Below, one piece after another: positions 56,816 to 64,000 of a DNA stretch of 64,000 nucleotides. Where the stretch lies: assembly GCF_000764305.2 (NCBI RefSeq), contig NW_025944951.1:120702-184701 (forward strand). Reading direction: 5' to 3'. Below the pieces are notes generated by a model. It was not told the origin of the DNA, did not search any database, and saw only the letters and a program-made list of their open reading frames with translations. Both the position numbers and the translations under genes were made by a program. Numbering within the stretch: position 1 is the stretch's first letter; each line of letters begins with the position of its first letter. Source of the DNA: Hyalella azteca. Taxonomy: Eukaryota; Arthropoda; Malacostraca; Amphipoda; Hyalellidae.

Positions 56816-57085
56816 CTTCATCGTCGAGAACTTGGGACGTTGCGGCTGCTGCCGGCCTCCTCAACCCCCTCTGACCAACACCTCCTCCTCCCCTCACTCC
56901 CCCCTCCTCCTCCAGCAGGGCTTCCACCCCTCCCCCCAGCTCATCCTCCAGGTCCTCAGAGTCGAGGCCCTTGAGGGGCGGCCGTACCCCGTCGGGGAGG
57001 CCTTCGTCGTCCAGGTTGAGCTCCGTGTCGCTGAGGGAGTCCAGCTCCCCACCCCCCGTCATGCTGCCGAACACGCGCCCACCGC
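56802..57085 (-). CDS. CLUAP1: CLUAP1 exon 8 (last)
   Basis: Acceptor CGTACGTCAG, phase 1. Encodes [13 protein letters not shown], an acidic glycine-rich tail and the terminal VLDDEDNDF, then TAA. Strongly G+C-rich compared with its surroundings. Confidence 0.9.
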
Positions 57086-60000
57086 CTGACGTACGATACG
57101 AATTTAACACAAACGCGGATAAATATTGATAAATATTTAAATAATAATCAATATAAGTATTTGCACCAAAACTTACAACATTTTTAAAGTTAGTACACTT
57201 CGTAGACGAATGATCAGAGGCCATCTTTAGATGAATGAGGGCCAACAATCGACTTAAACGACTATCCGTGGGGCCAGCATGAACCCGCTAGAAAAACAAA
57301 ATCATGATTGTGACTATGAAAATTTTTAAAATATGAAGAATTTGATATACATGCGAAGTTTTGCGAACCTTTGAGTTTTTTCTCTTCTGGTTTCTCCTGT
57401 TTGAAAGAGTTCATAGGGCGCTCGTAGTCGTCATCATCATCATCATCGTCGTCTTCATCACCATCACCTGCGCTGTCTTCTTCTGAGTCGTCACCGAAAT
57501 TTTCGAAGCCTCCGTGGCTTTTCATGTCAACGACTCGCTTGTTGACGGCCTGGGAGACAATAGTTCGTTGCAAAAAAAAAAGTTATCAATAAATCAAAGA
57601 AGTAATTTTTACCTACACTAATAATGAAGTACGAAACGTTTTAAATTCCCTTGTCGTTTGCCCGCACAGCGCGATGACAATTAAATAACGCTGTTCACTT
57701 TTCTCTCTATCGCTGTCCTATGCTGAAACAGGAATGCCCTAACGATACAAAATTCTACAAGACTTTTTAAGAGTAAGTACCGTTTATAAATTATCCACCG
57801 TTTAGTGCATGTGCGCCGTGTAGCTACATCTGTTGGGAAGCCTCAGACGACCTTAACGAACAATTGAATCGAGTCAAAATTTATTTATGTGATTTAAATG
57901 CATTTACCTATTGAGAATCCCGACGACTGCAAAGTGCGTGTATTTCTATGTGTTCATGGCCTAACCCTCTACCGCCTGACATGAGTAACCGGAGCAATAT
58001 ATTGTCACAAGCCTTAGTAGTATATTAGTATTACTAATATAATATTATATTAGTAATATTAATAATATTAGTAACCGGAGCAATATTGTTACGCGCCTAC
58101 TTCCCAAAAAGGATACGTTCTAGTGAGCGCAAAATGACTTGCACTGATGGTTGCCGCCACGTACAACTTTAAAATGTTCTCTGTTGCGTACAAACGTCCT
58201 CAGGTTGCTGCACTCAATAGTTTACGTTCGATTGTATGTTCCCGGAGAGTGACATACGGTGGTAAAGGATAAAAATCAGTTGGCATTCATCGCCAAGTCA
58301 GTGAAAAGCGTGGTGAAAATATCATACGATGGAATGGAAATAGTGATGGAATGGTGCGGGAATAGGCTAGGGACTTTAAAGATACCGCACGAATATCCTT
58401 GATGAGGATCGAAATGGAAGACCTTCAGTCAATACCGATGATCTGCTGTAAAAAGTGGACTGTAAAGTGAAAGATAACAGACTATTCATTATGTCGGCAA
58501 TTGCTAAAAAGTTCTCTTCTGTAGCAAAAAGTGTTCTTGTGAAATTGTCTTATCAGGCGCCCATCAATTGTCTTATCAGGCCATGCCACTTGTCGATGGC
58601 ATGCAAATCTGGTCCCAAGATACATATGATAAATGTCTCAATATCAATGGGAATTATAAGGAAAAGTAGATTAAATCAAGGAATTTAACTTGAATAAATT
58701 ATTTACGGAAAATATTTGCTTGCTGTTCCATTATGTATAAGCGGTACTTATATGTTAATGCGGTAAGATGTAAAAATTTAATAACCCTCCCTGTATTAAT
58801 TTCTCTGAGATTCCTTCAAGACTTTAGTTACACTCTTGCGTTGGGTGACCTAGAAATATTTGAGGCTTATTAACACAATAATTCAGTAAAGAGCCTAGCA
58901 CATAACACAATAATTCAGTAAAGAGCCTAGCAAAAAACACAATAATTCAGTAAAGAGCCAAGCACAAAACACAATAATTCAGTAAAGAGCCTAGCACATA
59001 GCACAATACTTCAGTAAAGAGCCAAGCACAAAACACAATAATTCAGTGAAGAGCCTAGCAAAAAACACAATAATTCAGTAAAGAGCCTAGCACAAAACAC
59101 AATAATTCAGTATAGAGCCTAGCACATACCACAATAATTCAGTAAAGAGCCTAGCACATAACACAATAATTCAGTAAATAGCCTTGCACAAAACACTATA
59201 ATTCAGTAAAGAGCCTAGCACAAAACACAATAATCCAGTAAAGAGCCTATCACGCACCTCCCGCTGGGACATCTGGCTGAGCTCGTTCTTCTCGTTCTCC
59301 TCGAGGCGCAGTTCCAGGTAGCTGAGGCTCATGAAGCGCTGCACGAATGTGTTGTAGTGGATCTTGAGCTGTTCTTCCAGCTTCTCGTACTCGTCCATGA
59401 ACGCTGGACTGAAAACCGAGAGCTAATTTAATAAGGATCTAGTTGCAAACAAGAAAAAATATTATTATTCTGGATCTTGAGCTGTTCTTCCAGCTTCTCG
59501 TACTCGTCCATGAACGCAGGACTGGAATCCGAGAGCTATTTTAATAAGGATCTAGATGCAAACAAGAAAAAATATTATTATTCTTAATAAATACTAATAG
59601 CGTCACTCAGGGTCCCCTGCCAGCCCTGTTCTTTTCGTATCTTTATAGCGTCCCGCTACTGCTGTGATTAATTAATTAAATTAATTAATTACCCTTAATT
59701 GCACCTTGTGGGTGGGTAAATGCACTGTAGCATAATTATTTTCGTTTAATCATTAGTAGATTCTCTCCTTCACATGCTTATACCTGACTAGGCATCATCA
59801 TTGGAGCCTAAATTGGGCGAAAGCCTTAATTAGCCACAATTTGAATTTATTCTGAGCCAAAAAAAAAAAAAAAACGAAAACATCACAGAAGGCGATCCGC
59901 GCACCGGCTTTTTTTGATTGCGAGGAGGCGCTTCTGGTTCCTCTCGAGCGCCGTTTTCTTCTTCTCGCACTTGGCCTCAACGGTGGCCTCATCGGTGGCC

Positions 60001-62656
60001 ACGTTCTCGATGGCCTTCTGCGTTTCGCGCAGCTCGGCCTCACAGGCCGCGACCGCCTCCTGCAGGCCGCGCTCCACGTCGATCACCTCGAGCGGCCTGT
60101 TCATCACGTTCGTGCGCATCTCCTGCACGAATACGGTCAAATTCGTGCGTGATTAGAAGGTTCGTGCGCATCTACTGCACGAATACGGTCAAATTCGTGC
60201 GTGATTAGAAGGTTCAACTCCTGCAGGATTACGGTCAAGTTCGTACGTAATTAGAGGGTTCATGCGCATATACTGCATGAATACGGTCAAATTCGTGCGT
60301 GATTAGAAGGTTTGTCCGCATATAATGCACGAAAAAAGCCAAATTCCTGCGTGACCTAAAGGTTCGTGCGCATCTCGCGCACGAACACGATCATATTAAT
60401 GCGAGATTAGAATCAAACGCATATCCTGCAAGAATACGATCAAATACGTATGCAATTAGATGGTTCGTAGGCGCCTCCTGCACGATCACGATCAAATTAG
60501 TTCGTAGTAGATGGCTCGTTTACTAGAAAACTAAATTATTAGGTTTATGTGCATCACCTATCATGTAAAAGTTGGAATTAGCTTATTTGGGTGCATCTCC
60601 CTTTCAAAATGTTCAATAAATTTATCAAGTTATGTCTGTGGCATAACAATCACTTGTGTATGAAAATTCAACTTAAAAATTCTGAAGGATATTTCAAATT
60701 CAATGTATTCACATATAATAATTAGAAGAAAATTATTGTGGGAGATGAAAATTTACCCGAAGGTTGACCTCCCTCCTGAGCAGGTCGAAGAGCGCGGCGC
60801 CCTTCGTTGTGATGTTCGACGCCAGCGCCCGGATTTGCTTGAGTTCCCCTGTCTGGTGGAGGGCAATATGTGTCATCAGCTGGGTTGTATTGACGGGGAC
60901 TTATTTGTATATGAGTAATTTGTGTGATAAATTGTGTTATATTATTGGGGAGTTATTTATGTCACTAATCGGATTAAACAGATATTCATATTCCATAGCA
61001 GTCCTTGTCGATTTTTTATTCCTCCATGTTTGTACGGTGGACCTATTATGCCAACCCATTGGCGCTCCATATATACGGTGGCTATTAATTATTACCTCAT
61101 TTACATGGTGTTAACTTTTCTACACCGAAATATTTCAGTTATCATTTTTTTTATCTCTAATTTGCTCGGCTTCCGCGTAATCTAGCTGCGCTTCCACTCA
61201 TGAAAACTAACATTATACCTACTGTATAACACTCCATCAAATTAACTGAAATAATATTGAGCAAGCTTATTTAAACTGCATAAACACTGTCTCAATATGC
61301 CGTCCTCCAGGCGGGGTTTACCCATACATTCAAAATGATGCTCGGAGCGGTGAAAATTTCCAGTTAATTTTTAGTTTAGCACAATTATTATTCAGCATAA
61401 ATATTGCTCAGCACGACTATTATTTGCTACGAATATGAACAAGAACTGTTAAGCCCGACGCAACGCACCCTATTGGACATGTCGAAGTTGTGTGTGGTGC
61501 CACCCTCGTCCTCGAGGTCATTGTCCGGGTCGTTGTTCTGCAGGGCGGAGTACAGCAAAGTCAACGCCTTCAGGATCTCCTGCACGGCGAACCCGTCCGC
61601 CTGGTACAGCTTCTTGGTGTTCAGCCGCACATGCGCCTTCGTCGCCTGCGAGGAATTCAATTGTGTAGCTAACGAATGACAAGAATGGGTACGGGTAATG
61701 GCATGCGTTGAGTACATTTTAATTATGTAGGCATTGAGGAATTCAGTGCAAATGTTAGTTTGATCTGGACGGTGAAACGCACATCAAGGGATTAGAACAG
61801 TCTTTTTCTCAAGTTATAGTTATATATAGCGGTTTCAGCGTTTAGTAGGAACATTCGCAGAACATTCACAGCATTTTGCGGGCTTGAACTCGCAACTCAC
61901 TGCTACAATTCTACTGTGATTAACCGCCCGGCCTCCTTGCCGATTCTGACCAGAAACTGGCGCACAGAGCTGGGATCGAACCCTCGCCTCTCTGCGCCAA
62001 TCATGGTACTCTGAACTTTAACCACTGGGCCGCCCTGCCACATACTGCAAGTTGTCCTATGGTCAATTCCTGTGTTCAGAAAGGAACAATTTTCAAGTTT
62101 ACATCTTGACCCCATACACCACTCACCATAAACTGCGCAACCATCCTGATGAAGAGGACTCGGTCGTGCTCCGTCTCTACAATGGAGGGCAGGTCCTCCG
62201 CCTTTGGGTCGAACCTCTTGACGACCCACGCGAGAACCTCCGCCACCAGAGGGAAGTTTGGGGTTCGGAAGTTCTCCACCGAGACCAGTCTAGGGTAGCC
62301 CAGGGCTCTGAGCATCTCCGTAATGTCTACCAGGGATTAAAATATTGTTCAGCAGCTATGCCATGAAATTCAATGTAGATGATTTGGAGAAGCAAGGAAT
62401 TTGTTGCCTAATAAAATATAAGATTATGAAGTGCTTAAGGTAGCTCGGTAGTGTTCTGGTAAAATTTAAATAACATAATCAACAGCACCTACCATTAGTT
62501 AAGGTGGGTACTGGCGGCACACAAGATTTTGTGAATTACAGCAGCAGAAAAAATAATAATAGTCCATTTCTTCCACAATTCTACATTTCTGTTATATGCG
62601 ATTTTTTATCCTGAGTACGGTCCTCATAACTTACTTCTTAGCTCGCGGTATGACAT
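56802..62656 (-). CDS. CLUAP1: CLUAP1 / IFT38 orthologue (8 exons, 442 aa)
   Basis: Component of the intraflagellar transport complex B, needed to build and maintain cilia and sensory flagella. Exons 62635-62656, 62127-62326, 61469-61645, 60757-60852, 59905-60122, 59258-59408, 57369-57549 and 56802-57085 join in frame through GT..AG introns. Recognition rests on family blocks: [85 protein letters not shown] and [13 protein letters not shown]. An N-terminal calponin-homology-like fold (1-160) is followed by coiled coil (165-290) and an acidic tail ending DEDNDF, as in known CLUAP1 proteins. At 442 codons it is close to the vertebrate length of about 413. The coiled coil between exons 6 and 7 looks shorter than in vertebrates, so a small exon may be missing. 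Introns carry a SINE, a dead transposase and splice-site arrays. Confidence 0.93.
57369..57549 (-). CDS. CLUAP1: CLUAP1 exon 7
   Basis: Acceptor TTGTCTCCCAG, phase 0; the weak donor GTTCGC is accepted because its phase 1 end fits exon 8. Encodes [16 protein letters not shown], then a run of nine aspartates and EKPEEKKLK. Confidence 0.8.
58262..58570 (+). pseudogene. Broken mariner-like transposase, N-terminal part, in CLUAP1 intron 6
   Basis: Read across frameshifts, the plus strand gives pieces matching the helix-turn-helix region of SETMAR/mariner-like transposases: VRE-ARDFKDT, then [16 protein letters not shown], a stop, [20 protein letters not shown] and FSSVAKSVL. The DEDRxGRPS linker followed by the second helix-turn-helix is characteristic. 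It has stops and frameshifts and no catalytic part, so it is dead. Opposite strand to CLUAP1. Confidence 0.72.
58868..59248. repeat. 32-bp array starting at the CLUAP1 exon 6 donor
   Basis: About 12 copies of ACACAATAATTCAGTAAAGA plus GCCTAGCACAAA. On the minus strand the first copy begins at the intron's first bases (GTGCGTGATAGGCTCTTTAC compared with TGTGCTAGGCTCTTTAC), so the array abuts the donor without exon sequence. Confidence 0.93.
59258..59408 (-). CDS. CLUAP1: CLUAP1 exon 6
   Basis: Acceptor CTCGGTTTTCAG, completing an arginine codon (phase 2); donor GTGCGT. Encodes [19 protein letters not shown] and the coiled coil to SQMSQRE. Confidence 0.92.
59358..59583. repeat. 113-bp tandem duplication covering the exon 6 acceptor
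   Basis: 59358-59470 is repeated at 59471-59583. The upstream copy keeps an acceptor (CGGATTCCAG) and the first 16 codons ([16 protein letters not shown]) but has no donor; the exon runs into intron sequence. Confidence 0.95.
59600..59904. other. CLUAP1 intron 5, no further feature
   Basis: A+T-rich with a poly-A run at 59860-59880. Confidence 0.5.
59905..60122 (-). CDS. CLUAP1: CLUAP1 exon 5
   Basis: Acceptor CGTATTCGTGCAG, then GAG ATG CGC; donor GTGCGC after AGC CG. Encodes [20 protein letters not shown] through [14 protein letters not shown], the family's central coiled coil. Confidence 0.93.
60109..60515. repeat. 52-bp array built from the CLUAP1 exon 5 acceptor
   Basis: About eight copies. 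Plus-strand unit: TTCGTGCGCATCTCCTGCAC, GAATACGGTCAAATTCGTGC, GTGATTAGAAGG. The first copy (60109-60160) contains the first 14 bases of exon 5 and its acceptor; copy 2 is nearly identical, later ones decay with distance. In copy 2 the exon would begin TAG, a stop. Confidence 0.94.
60757..60852 (-). CDS. CLUAP1: CLUAP1 exon 4
   Basis: Acceptor CCCTCCACCAG, then ACA GGG GAA CTC; donor GTAAATTT. Encodes [20 protein letters not shown]. This acceptor is used because the closer CAGACAG would break the frame. Confidence 0.87.
60853..61468. other. CLUAP1 intron 3, no further feature
   Basis: A+T-rich unique sequence. Open frames on the plus strand show no known protein. Confidence 0.5.
61469..61645 (-). 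CDS. CLUAP1: CLUAP1 exon 3
   Basis: Acceptor TTCCTCGCAG, phase 0; donor GTGCGT. Encodes [20 protein letters not shown] and an acidic NDLEDEGG loop, ending FDMSNR. Confidence 0.93.
61812..62050 (-). mobile_element. tRNA-derived SINE in CLUAP1 intron 2
   Basis: On the minus strand: GGCAGGGCGGCCCAGTGGTT (A-box GGCCCAGTGG), then 40 bases on GAGGGTTCGATCCCAGC (B-box GGTTCGATCC). This is an RNA polymerase III promoter of tRNA type with no cloverleaf preserved. The body continues CAGAATCGGCAAGGAGGCC and ends ACGCTGAAACCGCTATATA, shared with the short copies elsewhere in the window. It is in the same orientation as the host gene. Confidence 0.78.
62127..62326 (-). CDS. CLUAP1: CLUAP1 exon 2
   Basis: Acceptor TCCCTGGTAG, then ACATTACGG; donor GTGAGTGG. 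Encodes [20 protein letters not shown] through [12 protein letters not shown], the most conserved part of the N-terminal domain. Confidence 0.94.
62635..62656 (-). CDS. CLUAP1: CLUAP1 exon 1
   Basis: ATGTCATACCGCGAGCTAAG, AA, then the donor GTAAGT. Gives MSYREL-R plus one base; the first residues are nearly the same in CLUAP1 from other animals, which fixes the start. Confidence 0.9.
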
Positions 62657-62771
62657 GACGAATTAAACTTTTTGACTAGAGATTGTAGCAAATTATTAAT
62701 TATGAATGTGACGGTATTCACAGAATCGTTGTCGAGCGACAAATCGTGACGAGGTGATTTGTTGATCCATT

Positions 62772-62785
62772 GTTGTTATGGTTAC
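62772..62785. promoter_or_regulatory. Possible RFX X-box upstream of CLUAP1
   Basis: GTTGTTATGGTTAC fits the RFX-factor consensus RYYNYY-N(1-3)-RRNRAC with one mismatch and a 2-base spacer, 116 bp before the start codon. RFX factors switch on ciliary genes, and IFT genes typically have such a site within about 200 bp of the start. Based on motif and position only. Confidence 0.4.
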
Positions 62786-62789
62786 TGAT

Positions 62790-63574
62790 AATACAGCATG
62801 AACAAATTGGAACTCTTAGGCGCACATTGGAGGAGCATCCAATATAATATCACTAATAGAAAAAATTCTTACGGAAAAGATAAAGAGCAATGAAACATAT
62901 TTTAATCAATTCTGTCTTCTCTATATAATGATGTGGTTATTAAAGATAATAATCGAGAGATTCACGAGGAAAAAGTTTTCAAGTCAAGACAAGGTTACAG
63001 TTAACTATAAAAACTCTTGCAAGTTTTAAATAATCATATAATATGCCAGTCGACCATTTATTTCACTTTCAATTTTTTCACCCGGATCTCTGGGCAAACT
63101 AGTTCCCGTTCTCTAAAAAATGCCCGCAGAGAAGTAGGTCGTGACAGAGCAAATTGTGAGCGGCTTGTTCGAAGATCTGTAGAGGTGCAATTACTTACTA
63201 AAAGCATAAATTTAATAGCGTAGTTTAATTTTAGAAGAAAAATGGTAAGTCGCGTGAAATCAAAATTTTCGAGCTATTCTTACAAGTATAGATGAGTATT
63301 TTTCATGGTGAAACAAAACAGTAATTCGCTTGTATTAACATTGATCGACTGACACTAGGTACTGGAGAGTGCTAGGCTACTACCTAACCTCATCTGTCAA
63401 ACTTGGTGACATGTGATCTCCCTGCCCCTGTCGACTCACAAAATAAAATGCCAAAGCTTTTGAAATTTAATAAGGGAATTCCTTATTTCTATTACAAGTT
63501 TTTGAATTTTGAGACTCTTGTACAATTGGAAATCTGGATAGGTAGCACTGGCACATAGCTAACTACCACTGCAG
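62790..63574. other. Intergenic, no gene seen
   Basis: Upstream flank of CLUAP1. Unique A+T-rich sequence with no supported exon. Confidence 0.45.
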
Positions 63575-63860
63575 GGCTGGAAAAGTCCAATTTTTTTAGG
63601 AAATATCGCGGTTCTAATATCATATAATTTCAGTAGGTGTGAAATCTTGTGGCTCGAATGTCATAAATTTTTGTTTGATTGAAAAAATCGTGGTTTGCAG
63701 TTTGCACTTAGCATTACATAGTGGCTAGCCTGGAAAAGTCTATTTTTGTCTGAAATATCGCGGCTCTAATATCATATAATTTCAGTAGGTATGAAATCTC
63801 GCGGCTCGAATGTCATACATTTTTGTTTGATTAAAAAATCGCGGTTTGCACTTTGCAAAC
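63575..63860. repeat. About 140-bp tandem repeat, 2 copies
   Basis: GGCTGGAAAAGTC, AAATATCGCGGTTCTAATAT, CATATAATTTCAGTAGGTGT and AAAAAATCGTGGTTTGCA occur twice in order, starting at about 63575 and 63728, about 88 percent alike. Confidence 0.9.
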
Positions 63861-64000
63861 ATGTCATTTCATAAAATTTTCAACTTCCGCAATCCGCATT
63901 GCTTTACCGTTTCCGCCAAAAATATCTTGCTGAAAAAACATAAACATCGTAATGTAAACAAATAAACAAAACGTTTGTTGAAGATCGCGCATAGTTGCGG

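Noticed and set aside
59798..60208. Plus-strand arginine/serine-rich frames opposite CLUAP1 exon 5
   Set aside because: Antisense shadows of a G+C-rich exon with a conserved protein on the minus strand.
608..60515. Repeat arrays as possible CRISPR loci
   Set aside because: Units abut without unique spacers of constant length, the context is eukaryotic, and no cas gene is present.
61945..62050. Functional tRNA gene
   Set aside because: Both internal promoter boxes exist, but no acceptor stem or anticodon arm pairs up; it is the head of a SINE.

Overview
The window is eukaryotic nuclear DNA from an arthropod, most likely a crustacean. Genes are split by GT..AG introns, two of them encode chitin-binding (Rebers-Riddiford, RR-1) cuticle proteins, and the DNA between genes is A+T-rich and full of minisatellites and worn-out DNA transposons. 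I could not fix the species. Four protein-coding genes can be assembled exon by exon. (1) A plus-strand RR-1 cuticle protein has coding exons at 7270-7278, 11335-11534 and 13291-13498 (138 aa). (2) A minus-strand RR-1 cuticle protein lies tail-to-tail with it, with exons 28335-28349, 22796-23064 and 21904-22087 (155 aa) and the same intron phases, so the two are paralogues. (3) A plus-strand gene encodes an unrecognised, low-complexity, probably nuclear protein with a CtBP-type PMDLT motif (exons 51491-52833 and 53137-54165, plus an inferred first exon 46681-46723; about 804 aa). (4) A minus-strand orthologue of CLUAP1/IFT38, an intraflagellar transport component, has eight exons between 62656 and 56802 that join in frame to 442 codons.

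Layout: 1-7260 is intergenic with small arrays. 7270-13498 is cuticle gene 1. 13.5-21.9 kb holds arrays and a complete non-autonomous PIF/Harbinger element (16260-17289). 21.9-28.5 kb is cuticle gene 2 with its TATA box. 28.5-46.6 kb is gene-poor, with SINE-like copies, three GTCY-bearing palindromic elements and a mariner-like remnant with inverted ends. 46.7-55.2 kb is the unrecognised gene. 56.8-62.7 kb is CLUAP1, with a broken mariner-like transposase and a tRNA-derived SINE in its introns. 62.8-64 kb is intergenic.

The most unusual signal is the tandem repeats. More than 45 arrays with different consensus units (14-95 bp) fill the window, and several of them are copies of exon-intron borders. 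The acceptor of cuticle gene 1 exon 3, the donor of cuticle gene 2 exon 2, the CLUAP1 exon 5 acceptor and the CLUAP1 exon 6 acceptor with adjoining exon are all repeated in tandem. Another array starts at the CLUAP1 exon 6 donor, and another repeats the coding end and stop codon of the unrecognised gene. Many genuine splice sites therefore sit at the edge of a run of near-identical decoys.

Assembly caution: three perfect 38-bp Nextera mate-pair junction adapters (2683, 18365, 55993) and one N joining two unrelated arrays (50938) show that the contig contains library artefacts and possible false joins.
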